NCBI RefSeq assembly: GCF_008727775.1
Contig: NZ_CP044232.1
Span: forward strand, 3,348,001 to 3,412,000
Length of the DNA stretch: 64,000 nt
Direction of reading: 5' to 3'
From: Microbacterium lushaniae
GTDB taxonomy: Bacteria > Actinomycetota > Actinomycetes > Actinomycetales > Microbacteriaceae
Notes under the pieces: generated by a model
The model's database searches: none
Told to the model about the DNA's origin: nothing
What the model saw: only the letters and a program-made list of their open reading frames with translations
Program-made: the position numbers and the translations under genes
Shown here: in pieces, positions 51,704 to 59,986 of the stretch
How positions within the stretch are numbered: the stretch's first letter is position 1
Layout: each line of letters begins with the position of its first letter

Positions 51704-52477
51704 TCACCGCGTGAGGTGCGCGCGGATGCCGGCAGCGCACCCGCGCAGACGGACGACGACTTCGCGGATGCCACGGTCGGACAGGCGGGCGCTGGGCGCC
51801 GACATCGCAACGGCCGCGATGGTGGTGCCCCCGCGGTCGCGCAGCGGCACCGCGATCGCGCGGAGCCCCGTGACGCTCTCCTGATCGTTGACGGCATATC
51901 CGCGCATGGAGACCAGGGCCAGTTCGTCCAGGAGCTGGGTGAAGGTCCTCGTGTGCGGGGTGAAGCGCCGCAGGGCCCGCGGGTACAGGGCCCGCAGCTC
52001 CTCCCTGGACAACTCCGCCAGGAGCACCTTGCCGCCTGACGTGGCGTAGGCCGGAAGCAGGGTCCCCGTCAGCACGTGCGTGCGCGTCCGCTGGTCCGCC
52101 TCGAAGCCGGCGATGAACCGGACGGAGGAGTCCTGGAGCACCATGAGGTTCACCGTCTCGCGGAGGGCGACGCTGAGGGCGCGGAGATGAGGTTCGCTCA
52201 CGCTCCTCAGGTCGATCGCGCGAGTGCTGGAGAAGCCCAGCTCGATGAGGGCGGGACCCGTGCGGTACGCGCGGGTGATCCGGTCCTGGGTGACGAAGCC
52301 GCGATATTGCAAGGTGGAGAGATGGCGATGAGCCGTCGAGGGGGCCACACCCAATTCGCGGGCGACGTCGGTCACCCTCAGTTCGGGGTGCATCCGCAGC
52401 AGGAGCAGAAGCTGCAGCGCCTGGTCGACAGCACCCACGGGATGTCGCGGTGCCGACGCATCCTCGTCGATACGCAC
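51704..52477 (-). CDS. IclR-family transcriptional regulator
   Basis: A 257-residue regulator. The N-terminal winged helix is AVDQALQLLLLLRMHPE through LGVAPSTAHRHLSTLQYRGF (about 16-61). The C-terminal effector domain has the LPAYATSGGKVLLAE and GLRAIAVPLRDRGG motifs. IclR proteins respond to small organic acids and often control aromatic catabolism. Its target is probably the operon immediately downstream. The GTG at 52477 is 6 nt after a TAGCGT box, so the mRNA is probably leaderless. Confidence 0.92.
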   Translation of the reverse strand: MRIDEDASAPRHPVGAVDQALQLLLLLRMHPELRVTDVARELGVAPSTAHRHLSTLQYRGFVTQDRITRAYRTGPALIELGFSSTRAIDLRSVSEPHLRALSVALRETVNLMVLQDSSVRFIAGFEADQRTRTHVLTGTLLPAYATSGGKVLLAELSREELRALYPRALRRFTPHTRTFTQLLDELALVSMRGYAVNDQESVTGLRAIAVPLRDRGGTTIAAVAMSAPSARLSDRGIREVVVRLRGCAAGIRAHLTR

Positions 52478-52483
52478 CTCACG

Positions 52484-52489
52484 ACGCTA
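52484..52489 (-). promoter_or_regulatory. Predicted -10 box (TAGCGT) of the IclR gene
   Basis: TAGCGT on the minus strand is exactly 6 nt before the GTG at 52477, the same box and spacing as the genes at 16326 and 23482. Confidence 0.5.
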
Positions 52490-52500
52490 TCGCGCGGCGG

Positions 52501-52538
52501 GGGGTGCGCCGCACCGTCGACGTAGGTCAACGCACCCC
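52501..52538 (-). terminator. Stem-loop after the aldehyde dehydrogenase gene
   Basis: A perfect 8-bp stem, GGGGTGCG (52501-52508) with CGCACCCC (52531-52538), loop 22 nt, 13 bp after the stop at 52552. No T-run. Confidence 0.4.
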
Positions 52539-52551
52539 GCATCGCCGGCGA

Positions 52552-54036
52552 TCACAGCGGGTACGCGCCTGGCTCGCGCCGCACGGTGATCCAGCGCGTC
52601 TCGGTGAACGCGTCGATGTTGGCCTGAGCTCCGCCGTGGCGCGAGCCGGTGCCGGACGAGCCCACGCCGCCGAAGGGCGAATTCGCCTCGTCGTTGACGG
52701 TTTGGTCGTTGATGTGCACGATGCCCGTCGGGATCCGTTTCGCCAGCTCCAGGCCGCGAAGCGCGTCGGCGGTGACGATACCGAGCGACAAGCCGTACTC
52801 CGTGTCGGTCGCCAGCGCGATCGCCTCCTCGTCTGTGGAGTAGGGGACGACTGATGCCACGGGGCCGAAGACCTCTTCCGCATAGGCCGCGGCGTCCTTC
52901 GGTGTGTTCGCGAGGACGGTCGGTCGGTAGAAGAGCTGGTCGTACGTACCACCGGCGCGCAGTTGGGCGCCCCCGGCGACGGCGTCCTGGACGAGGTTGT
53001 GCACGCGGTCCCGCTGCACCTCGTCGATGAGCGGGCCGAGGTGGACCTGTCCCGCGGCGGGGTCGCCCACGTGCATAGAGTCGGCCTTCGCCGCGAGCTT
53101 GTGCACGTACTCCTCGAACAGCGACTCGTGCACGATGTGACGACCGACGGTCATGCAGATCTGGCCTTGGTGCAGGAACGATCCCCAGGTCGCCAGGTTG
53201 ACTGCCTTGTCGACGTCGGCGTCCTCGCGGACGATGTAGGCCGAGTTACCGCCGAGTTCGAGGTGCGCACGCTTGAGGTGGCGCCCCGCGATCTCCCCGA
53301 CGGCCCGGCCGGCGCGCGTCGAGCCGGTGAAGGCGATGACTCGTACCCGCGGGTCCGCGACCATGCTCTCGCCGACCTCGGCACCGCCGGGGACAAGCTG
53401 CAGCACCCCGGCAGGCAGACCGGCCTCTTCGAAGATGCGCACCATCGCGACACCGCCGGTGATGACGGTGCGGGGGTCGGGTTTGAGGAGCACCGCATTG
53501 CCGAGGGCGAGGGCGGGCGCCACGGCGCGGATGCCGAGGATGAGCGGCACGTTGAAGGGCGAGATGACGCCGACGACGCCGACGGGGATCTGCTGCGCCA
53601 GCGACAGGCGCGGCTCCTCGCTGGAAAGGATCGAACCGAGGGGAGCGGAAGGCAGCGCGGATGCCTCATAGCATTCGGCAGCGCTCACGTGGAGGGCGAA
53701 TCCAGCCAGCGCGGGGATCGCTCCGACCTCTCGGATGTTCCACCCGGAGATCTCATCGGCGTACTGCTCCCATAGCGCGCCTGCCCGGCGAAGCACGGCC
53801 GCTCGAGCAGGGTGCGGCAGCGCGGCCCACTCCTTCTGCGCGCGGGCCGCCCCCGCGGCGGCACGGGCGACATCGGCGCCGTCGGCCATGCCCACCATCG
53901 CGAGCGTGGCGCCGGTGGCCGGTTCGATCGACGGGATCTCGCCCGCGCCACCGGCGACCCACTCCCCGTCGATGAAGATCCTGCCCGCGAACACGGAGGC
54001 GTCCAAGAGCGTGTCGGATTGAGTGAGAGTGGTCAT
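52552..54036 (-). CDS. Aldehyde dehydrogenase (benzaldehyde/vanillin dehydrogenase-like)
   Basis: A 494-residue enzyme. The asparagine motif is ISPFNVPLIL, the glutamate HLELGGNS, and the nucleophilic cysteine lies in GQICMTVGRH. The GQICM context and NDQTVNDEANSPFGG near the end resemble aromatic aldehyde dehydrogenases. AGGAG directly before ATGACATG fixes the ATG at 54036. It is the last gene of the minus-strand sugar/polyol cluster, separated from it by the decayed isomerase, and may have its own promoter. Confidence 0.88.
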   Translation of the reverse strand: MTTLTQSDTLLDASVFAGRIFIDGEWVAGGAGEIPSIEPATGATLAMVGMADGADVARAAAGAARAQKEWAALPHPARAAVLRRAGALWEQYADEISGWNIREVGAIPALAGFALHVSAAECYEASALPSAPLGSILSSEEPRLSLAQQIPVGVVGVISPFNVPLILGIRAVAPALALGNAVLLKPDPRTVITGGVAMVRIFEEAGLPAGVLQLVPGGAEVGESMVADPRVRVIAFTGSTRAGRAVGEIAGRHLKRAHLELGGNSAYIVREDADVDKAVNLATWGSFLHQGQICMTVGRHIVHESLFEEYVHKLAAKADSMHVGDPAAGQVHLGPLIDEVQRDRVHNLVQDAVAGGAQLRAGGTYDQLFYRPTVLANTPKDAAAYAEEVFGPVASVVPYSTDEEAIALATDTEYGLSLGIVTADALRGLELAKRIPTGIVHINDQTVNDEANSPFGGVGSSGTGSRHGGAQANIDAFTETRWITVRREPGAYPL

Positions 54037-54060
54037 GTCATCTCCTGGGTGCATCGATTG

Positions 54061-54075
54061 GACGGACGATCCGTC
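54061..54075. promoter_or_regulatory. Small palindrome upstream of the aldehyde dehydrogenase gene
   Basis: GACGGA-CGA-TCCGTC, a perfect 6-3-6 inverted repeat 24 bp before the ATG at 54036. It may be an operator, or a chance palindrome in GC-rich DNA. Confidence 0.3.
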
Positions 54076-54144
54076 GCTCGTACTGTCACACTGTCGCGCC
54101 GCGAGCCAGCCGCTGCGAACGGCGACCCACCGTACTCACCGACC

Positions 54145-54535
54145 ATCCACGCTGGATGACACGCATCGCGTCACCGGCCAGCCGGCTTCCATCGTCATAG
54201 ACCTCGCGCCAGATCGCCATCATGTCGGCCCCCCCTGCGGCGACAGCGCCGGACGGCTGAACGCCTCCACGCCCCAGCAGCCCGCGTATCCGTCGTCCAC
54301 GGCGTGTGCGACGATGCCGACGACGTCGACGGCTCCGGTGCTCAGCTGGCCGCGGCCGGACTGGCCGAGTTCGAGGTAGCGCAGCTTCGGGAACGCGAGG
54401 CGGATCGCCTCGGACATGTCCGCCTCCTCGATCGCCATGTGGAAGGTGCCGAGGTGGATACCGAGATGGTCCGAACCGCTCAGACCGACGAACTCGAACG
54501 CCTGCGCGGCCATGTTGAGCATCGACGTCTCGCTC
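54145..54535 (-). pseudogene. Decayed copy of the DTE-like sugar isomerase/epimerase
   Basis: Starting just after the alcohol dehydrogenase stop, the minus strand reads ETSMLNMAAQAFEFV and continues to FSRPALS, about three residues in five the same as residues ~165-265 of the intact isomerase at 57081-58031. The frame then ends at a stop because of a seven-G run (54229-54235); in the next frame homology resumes as ADMMAIWR and DAMRVIQRG. The first half of the gene is missing. The metal-binding aspartate of the intact copy (HLDTFHM) is Gly here (HLGTFHM). A 100-codon open frame (54220-54522) survives but is unlikely to be functional. Confidence 0.8.
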
Positions 54536-55624
54536 TCAGAAGCGGGTGATCACCGTCCGAGCGGTCCTGCCGGAGCCGAGCTCTTCATAGGCCTCGTTGA
54601 TCTCGTCGATGGCGATCTCGGATGCGATGAGATCGGACAGGTTCAGCCTGCCCTGTAGGAACAGCGACGCGTAGAGCGGGATGTCGTGCTTGATGTTCGC
54701 GGATCCCATGTAGACCCCGTTCACCTTCTTCTGCTCGCGCAGCAGCCCGTTCGCGTCGAACTCGACCATGCCACCGGCACCGTGGATGCCGATCAGGCTC
54801 GCGGTTCCGCCGACTCGGAGCATGGCGATCGCCTGCTCGGCGGTCTCCTTGCGCCCGATCACCTCGAACGCGTGATCGACGCCTCCGCCCGTCAGTTCGC
54901 GCACCCTCGCCACCACGTCGCCTTCGCCGGCGTTGATCCCATCGGTCACGCCGAATGCGCGGGCCAGTTCGAGCTTCTCGTCGTTCAAGTCGATGCCGAT
55001 GATCCGAGAGGCCCCCACCAGGCGGGCACCGCTGACCACGTTCAGGCCCACACCGCCCAGACCGATGACCGCGACCGCCTCGCCCGCGCGCACGCCGGCG
55101 GCGTTCAGCACGGCGCCGGCACCGGTGATCGTGCCGCACCCGAGCACCGACGCCTCGGGGAACGGGACGGCGGGGTCGATGCACACGAGTTGGTTCTCGT
55201 GGATCAGCGCCTGCTCGGCGAAACCGGCGGTCCCCATCGCCGCCAGGATCGGCTCGCCCCGGCGGCTCAGCCTGGGCGGTGCTCCGTCGGCACGCAGCGT
55301 GGCCTCGGGGCGGAGGCAGCTCACCGTGCGCCCGCTGAGGCACTCCAGACACGCGCCGCAGAACTGGACGAGCGAGCCGACCACGTGGTCGCCGACGGTG
55401 AACTCGCTGACCTCCGGTCCGACCGCTGCGACGATCCCGGAGACCTCGTGGCCGAGCACCATGGGCGGCGCCATCCCGAAATCGTTCACGGCGAAATGCA
55501 GATCGGAGTGGCACAGCCCCGACGCCTTGACGTCCACGAGGACCTCCCGGCCGATGGGCCGGGCGATATCGATGTCCTCGATGTCGAACCCACCGCCGAA
55601 GGCGTTGACGATTGCTGCTCTCAT
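54536..55624 (-). CDS. Zinc-dependent alcohol dehydrogenase (class III-like MDR)
   Basis: A 362-residue MDR enzyme. Catalytic zinc ligands are in GLCHSDLH and GHEVSG. A structural-zinc-type cysteine lobe is visible (QFCGACLECLSGRTVSC). The cofactor motif is VIGLGGVGLNVVSGA. Members of this group use NAD or a bound nicotinoprotein cofactor. It is coupled to the aldehyde dehydrogenase before it (ATGA), so an alcohol-aldehyde-acid sequence is likely. The stop lies against the decayed isomerase. Confidence 0.9.
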   Translation of the reverse strand: MRAAIVNAFGGGFDIEDIDIARPIGREVLVDVKASGLCHSDLHFAVNDFGMAPPMVLGHEVSGIVAAVGPEVSEFTVGDHVVGSLVQFCGACLECLSGRTVSCLRPEATLRADGAPPRLSRRGEPILAAMGTAGFAEQALIHENQLVCIDPAVPFPEASVLGCGTITGAGAVLNAAGVRAGEAVAVIGLGGVGLNVVSGARLVGASRIIGIDLNDEKLELARAFGVTDGINAGEGDVVARVRELTGGGVDHAFEVIGRKETAEQAIAMLRVGGTASLIGIHGAGGMVEFDANGLLREQKKVNGVYMGSANIKHDIPLYASLFLQGRLNLSDLIASEIAIDEINEAYEELGSGRTARTVITRF

Positions 55625-57084
55625 GCGGACTGTCCGATGCTCGTGTTGATGGCTTTGGTGTTCAGGTAGTTGTACAGAACCTCAGTGCCCTGTTCCCGCC
55701 CGAGGCCCGATTCCTTGTATCCGCCGAACGGCGTCGCCAGATCGGGTGCGTATCCGTTCACGCCGATCGTGCCGGTCTGCACGGCACGGGCGATATCCAG
55801 CGCGGCCGCTGTGTCCGCGGAGAAGACCGCGCCGCCGAGACCATAGCGGGAGTCGTTGGCGAGGGCGATCGCCTCGTCGATACCGTCGTATTCGAAGACC
55901 GTCACGACGGGGCCGAAGATCTCCTCGCGGGCGATCTGGGAGTCGGCTGCGGCACCCGCGATGATCGTGGGCTCATAGAAATAGCCGCTCTCACCCGGCA
56001 GGTCCCGCCCACCGGTGAGGATCTGCGCGCCGTCGCCGCGCGCATCCTCCACCATGGTGCGCACTCGCCCGCGGATCCGTTCGGACACGAGCGGGCCCAT
56101 GTCGGTCGCGGGGTCGCGGGGGTCGCCGAGACGGAAGGAGCGTGCCAACTCGACCAAGCCCTCCAGGACCTCGTCCTTGCGGGTGCGCGGGACCAGCACG
56201 CGCGAGAGGAGGAAGCACGTCTGACCGGAGTTCATGAACGAGCCCGAGCGCAGGCCGGCCAGTGCCACCTCGATATCGGCGTCCTCGGCGACGATCGCAG
56301 CGGACTTGCCGCCGAGTTCCAGCGTCACCGGAATGAGACGCTCGCCGCAGTTGCGGGCGATGATGCGACCGGCTGCCGTCGAGCCGGTGAAGGCGATCTT
56401 GTCGACTCCGGGATGCTTGACCAGGGCGTCGCCGGTCTCGCGACCGCCGGTGACGACGTTCACGACGCCGGGCGGGAATCCGACGGCCTCGACCGCGGCG
56501 GCCAAGGCGAGTGCGTCCAAGGGCGTCTCGGCCGCCGGCTTGATCACCACGGTGCAGCCGACGGCGAGCGCGGGGGCGAGCTTGGCGGTGAGGATGGACT
56601 GGGGGTAGTTCCACGGGGTGATCAGCCCCGCCACGCCCACCGGCTCCAGGCGGACCACCGAGATGCCCGGCCCGCCGTCGTTGGCGCGCTGCTCCTCGAA
56701 CGCGAAACCGCGGATCATGTCGGCGAAGTAGCGCAGATGCCGCGTGGGCAGGGCGATGTTGACGATGCGGGAGAAGCCCACCGGCTGCCCGATCTCGCCG
56801 GTGACGAGGCTCGCGGTGCTCTCGCCACGGCGCTCCAGCTCGTCGGCGAGACGCTCCAGATAGGTGGCGCGCTCATCGGGGGCCATCCGCGGCCAGGGGC
56901 CGCGGTCGAATGCCGTGCGGGCGGCGTGGACCGCCGCGTCCACGTCGTCGAAGCTGCCGTCCGCCGCGACTCCCACGGTGGTGCGCGCGTACGGGTCCTC
57001 CACCTCGATCCGCGCCGTCGAGCGGGCCGGCCGCCATTCGCCGCCGACGAAGAGCCGGTTGTCGGATTCGGTGGTGATCGTCAT
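55621..57084 (-). CDS. Aldehyde dehydrogenase
   Basis: A 487-residue NAD-dependent enzyme with ITPWNYPQSI (asparagine), TLELGGKS (glutamate) and GQTCFLLSR (cysteine), and the C-terminal PFGGYKESGLGREQG motif. It is overlapped by 4 bp on both sides (isomerase and alcohol dehydrogenase), so it is part of the same operon. It shares only the general family pattern with the aldehyde dehydrogenase at 52552-54036. Confidence 0.9.
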   Translation of the reverse strand: MTITTESDNRLFVGGEWRPARSTARIEVEDPYARTTVGVAADGSFDDVDAAVHAARTAFDRGPWPRMAPDERATYLERLADELERRGESTASLVTGEIGQPVGFSRIVNIALPTRHLRYFADMIRGFAFEEQRANDGGPGISVVRLEPVGVAGLITPWNYPQSILTAKLAPALAVGCTVVIKPAAETPLDALALAAAVEAVGFPPGVVNVVTGGRETGDALVKHPGVDKIAFTGSTAAGRIIARNCGERLIPVTLELGGKSAAIVAEDADIEVALAGLRSGSFMNSGQTCFLLSRVLVPRTRKDEVLEGLVELARSFRLGDPRDPATDMGPLVSERIRGRVRTMVEDARGDGAQILTGGRDLPGESGYFYEPTIIAGAAADSQIAREEIFGPVVTVFEYDGIDEAIALANDSRYGLGGAVFSADTAAALDIARAVQTGTIGVNGYAPDLATPFGGYKESGLGREQGTEVLYNYLNTKAINTSIGQSA

Positions 57085-58031
57085 TCGTTCCTCCGTAGTG
57101 CCAGGTCCTCTTCGGTTCGAGCGGCAGCCGCGGGGCGGTCCGGCTCTGGTGGGTGTCGCCTCGCGGCCCGCTCGATCAGGCGCATCGCGTCGGCGGCCAG
57201 TTCGGCGCCCCGGTCGTACGGGGAGCGCCAGATCGCCAGCATGTCGGCGGCTCCCTCCGACAGCACGGGGCGCGAGAAGGCCTCGACGCCCCAGCGACCG
57301 GTGTATCCGGCATCCAGGGCTGTGCGGATGATGTTCTCGACGTCAACCGAACCCTCGACGAGCGGGCCGCGGCCGGACTGTCCGAGCTCGAGGTAGGACA
57401 GTGCGGGCAGGGCCAGCAGAACCGCCGCGGCCATGTGGGACTCTTCAACGGCCATGTGGAAGGTGTCCAGATGGATGCGCAGATGCGCCGAACCGCTGGC
57501 CGCGACGAACTCCAGAGCCTGGGCCGCGGTGTTGACCGCCGAGGTCTCGTAGCGGTTGAGCACTTCGAAGGTCATCGTCACGCCGCGCTCGTGCGCGTAG
57601 TCCGCGACCATGCCGACCTCGTGCGCAGCGCGCTCGAACGCCGCCCGGGACGTGGGCCCCGACGGATGGCCGAACAGACCGTACGGAACGCCGTTCATCT
57701 GGTCCGAGCCGAGCGCGATCGTGAGGTCCACGCTCGCCCGCAGGGCCGCGGCACCGGCAGCACGCTCGTCCGCATCCGCGGAGGAGACGTCGGCACCCGG
57801 CGCCTGCCCGGCGATGGTGATGGGCCGCAGACCGTGGTCGATGAAGGCGGCGCGCAGCGCGGCGGCGTCGGTCGCCTCCGCGTCCAGCGGCGGCAGCACG
57901 ACGCGCGCGTAGCCTGCCGCCGCGATCGCATCCAAGGCCGCCCTCAGCGTGCCTGCCGCGAGGTCCGGGACGAGGACGTTGAGGTGGCACGCGACATCGA
58001 GCGCGATGCGCGAGGCGGATTCTCCGGTCAC
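57081..58031 (-). CDS. Sugar isomerase/epimerase (AP_endonuc_2, D-tagatose 3-epimerase-like)
   Basis: A 316-residue TIM-barrel protein. Candidate metal ligands by family alignment are the glutamate in FEVLNRYETS, the aspartate in HLDTFHMAVEE and the glutamate in GVEAFSRP. The usual third-site histidine position reads YLELGQSGRG, so a glutamate seems to replace it. Relatives epimerise ketoses at C3 or isomerise sugars. The GTG start is 14 bp after the SDR. A degraded second copy lies at 54145-54535. Confidence 0.85.
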   Translation of the reverse strand: MTGESASRIALDVACHLNVLVPDLAAGTLRAALDAIAAAGYARVVLPPLDAEATDAAALRAAFIDHGLRPITIAGQAPGADVSSADADERAAGAAALRASVDLTIALGSDQMNGVPYGLFGHPSGPTSRAAFERAAHEVGMVADYAHERGVTMTFEVLNRYETSAVNTAAQALEFVAASGSAHLRIHLDTFHMAVEESHMAAAVLLALPALSYLELGQSGRGPLVEGSVDVENIIRTALDAGYTGRWGVEAFSRPVLSEGAADMLAIWRSPYDRGAELAADAMRLIERAARRHPPEPDRPAAAARTEEDLALRRNE

Positions 58032-58045
58032 GGCTTTCCCGCTCT

Positions 58046-58828
58046 CTAGAAGGTCGGCAGGTCGAGTCGCTGCTTGAAGACGGAGTACCCGTCGTCGACG
58101 TGCACCACAGTGCCGTTGATCACGTTGGACTCATCCGAGGCGAGGAACGCGACCACGTTGGCGATCTCGTCCGGCTCGGTCATCTTGTTGCGCAGCTGCT
58201 CGGCGGCGAAGGTGCCGCGCAGCTCTTCGCTGAACTGGTTGATGATGGGGGTGCCCACCCGCCCGGGCGTGATGGCCAGCGCGCGGACGCCGTATTCGGC
58301 CAGTTCGTACGCCGCGGAGCGGGTGAAGGAGATGACGGCAGCCTTGGCGGCACTGTAGGTAAAGGACAGCTCCGCGGCCTGCTCGCCATAGATCGACGAG
58401 GTGCTGATGATGACCCCACCGCTGCCCTGGTCGCGGAACTGGCGGCCGGCGGCCAGGATGCCGTAGTACACGCCGTCCTGATCCACGCGGATCATGGGGG
58501 CGTAGTCGACCTCCGGGTCGTGGTCCAGGAGCGGCTTGCCGCCGGCGATGCCGGCGTTGTTGAACATGACGTCGAGGTGGCCGTACACCTCGACGGCACG
58601 GGCCACCGCCGCGGCGACATCCGCGTACACCGACACGTCGGTCCGCACGGCCGTGGCCGAGCCCTCGAATCCCAGCGCGTCCACCTGCGTTACGACCTCC
58701 TCGGCCTGCGCGGGATTCATGTCGGCGATGACGACCTGGGCGCCCTCTCGGACGAACTTCAGCACAGTGGCCTGACCGATTCCGCTGGCGCCACCGGTGA
58801 TGACGGCTACTTTGCCTTGCAAACGCAT
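58046..58828 (-). CDS. Short-chain dehydrogenase/reductase
   Basis: A 260-residue classical SDR. TGGASGIG is at about 11-18, NNAGIAGG in the middle, and the catalytic set is in ISTSSIYGEQ and YSAAKAAVISF. The family oxidises or reduces sugars, polyols or acids with NAD(P). It follows the ABC binding-protein gene after a strong stem-loop and precedes the isomerase, so it may act on the imported sugar or polyol. Confidence 0.9.
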   Translation of the reverse strand: MRLQGKVAVITGGASGIGQATVLKFVREGAQVVIADMNPAQAEEVVTQVDALGFEGSATAVRTDVSVYADVAAAVARAVEVYGHLDVMFNNAGIAGGKPLLDHDPEVDYAPMIRVDQDGVYYGILAAGRQFRDQGSGGVIISTSSIYGEQAAELSFTYSAAKAAVISFTRSAAYELAEYGVRALAITPGRVGTPIINQFSEELRGTFAAEQLRNKMTEPDEIANVVAFLASDESNVINGTVVHVDDGYSVFKQRLDLPTF

Positions 58829-58865
58829 GGGGGTTCTCTTTCGTGGTGCGAGATGACGGGGAAGA

Positions 58866-58893
58866 CGTGGGGGCCGGTCGCCCGGCCCCCACG
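58866..58893 (-). terminator. Strong stem-loop between binding-protein and SDR genes
   Basis: A perfect 12-bp stem (58866-58877 with 58882-58893, core GTGGGGGCCGG) with a 4-nt loop, 7 bp after the binding-protein stop. The following TCTTCC is only weakly T-rich. It is probably a leaky terminator or 3'-end stabiliser within the operon. Confidence 0.65.
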
Positions 58894-58900
58894 AGGTGGT

Positions 58901-59896
58901 TCAGCCCAGCTGGTCCGACGGAGTGGTGTCCGCGGCATTCTCCTTCGTCACGAGGGTCACGTCGACGTCGACGAAGTTCTCGGCCGGCAGCTCGCCGTCC
59001 TCCTGGTAGGCCCGGACATCCTCGATGAGCATGTCCAGCACGGCCGGCCAGGGCTGGTCGATCGTGGCCATCATGTTGCCGCCGGCCTCGATCGCCGCGA
59101 GGGTCTCGGCCAGAGCGTCCACACCGGTGACCGGCGCGGTCGATCCCGCTTCGGAGAGGGCCTGCCCTGCGCCCAGCGCGGCGTCGTCCCAGCCTGTCCA
59201 CACGGCATCCAGCCCGTCGGGGTTGGCGGAGAGGTGGTCGGACACGAAGTTGAGCGCCTCGGTGCGCCCCGTCGCCGGGCTGGTCACCTGCTGCGGCTCG
59301 CCGCTGACGACCGTCGCGCCGGCCTCTTCGAATGCCGTGACGGCGAGCGCCGAGCGGAGCCGGATGCCGGCGTGCGGGTCGTGCCCGATGACCATGATGG
59401 TCTTGCCTTCCAGCCCGCCGATCGACTCGCCGATCGCCTCCACCGTCTTGTCGACGATCTGCTGCTGGTTGGTGGTGATGTTGGTTGCGAACGCATCGGT
59501 CGCCTCCGTCCCGGCGTCCATCGAAAAGATCGGGATCTCGGCGTCCTTCGCCGCGGTGACGATCGAACCGATCGATGAGACATCGGTGTAGCCGTCGAGG
59601 ATCACGTCGGCGCCCTGGCCGATCGCGCTCTCGACAGCGGGGTTCATCTTCTGGAAGTCGAAGTCTCCCTGGATCATCGTGAGGTCCCAGCCGAGCTCTT
59701 CGGCCTGCGCGGTGACGGCCTTGACCCACCAGGCACCGACCGGCGTCTGGTTGCCGGAGGTGAACGCGATGACCTTGAACGGCTCGTCGCCGCCTCCGCC
59801 GCCGGCGCCGCCTCCGTCGGCCGAACTGGAACAACCCGTCAGTGCGAGAGCGGTCGCGACGGCGACCGCCGCGGCGATCTTGAATCTGGTTCGCAT
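58901..59896 (-). CDS. ABC sugar transporter substrate-binding lipoprotein (periplasmic-binding type I)
   Basis: A 331-residue lipoprotein: hydrophobic core about 7-19 and lipobox LTGC at about 19-22, Ser/Gly-rich linker, then the Peripla_BP_4 fold (IAFTSGNQTPVGAWWVK and DVILDGYTDVSSIG). It belongs to the ribose/xylose/erythritol group. The ATG at 59896 has an AAGGAG ribosome binding site, which excludes the longer frame. It is flanked by stem-loops on both sides, which should raise its expression over the channel genes. Confidence 0.9.
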   Translation of the reverse strand: MRTRFKIAAAVAVATALALTGCSSSADGGGAGGGGGDEPFKVIAFTSGNQTPVGAWWVKAVTAQAEELGWDLTMIQGDFDFQKMNPAVESAIGQGADVILDGYTDVSSIGSIVTAAKDAEIPIFSMDAGTEATDAFATNITTNQQQIVDKTVEAIGESIGGLEGKTIMVIGHDPHAGIRLRSALAVTAFEEAGATVVSGEPQQVTSPATGRTEALNFVSDHLSANPDGLDAVWTGWDDAALGAGQALSEAGSTAPVTGVDALAETLAAIEAGGNMMATIDQPWPAVLDMLIEDVRAYQEDGELPAENFVDVDVTLVTKENAADTTPSDQLG

Positions 59897-59941
59897 GTTG
59901 CTACTCCTTCGTGTGACTGCGCTGATGTGCTTCTTGGTGCC

Positions 59942-59964
59942 CACGCGGACCGGGTGTCCGCGTG
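59942..59964 (-). terminator. Stem-loop between permease and binding-protein genes
   Basis: A perfect 9-bp stem, CACGCGGAC (59942-59950) with GTCCGCGTG (59956-59964), loop 5 nt, in the 90-bp gap of the ABC operon. It may be a processing or attenuation site. Confidence 0.5.
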
Positions 59965-59986
59965 CTGATCGCGCGGGATCGTGGTG

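Noticed and set aside
54220..54522. Functional 100-residue isomerase-like protein
   Set aside because: It lacks the first half of the barrel, has lost a metal ligand, and the C-terminal homology continues in another frame, so it is called a pseudogene. A one-base sequencing error would repair only the frameshift, not the missing half.
52552..57084. The two aldehyde dehydrogenases as recent duplicates
   Set aside because: Their active-site contexts differ (GQICMTVGRH and GQTCFLLSR) and so do their termini, so they are distant paralogues rather than a recent tandem copy.
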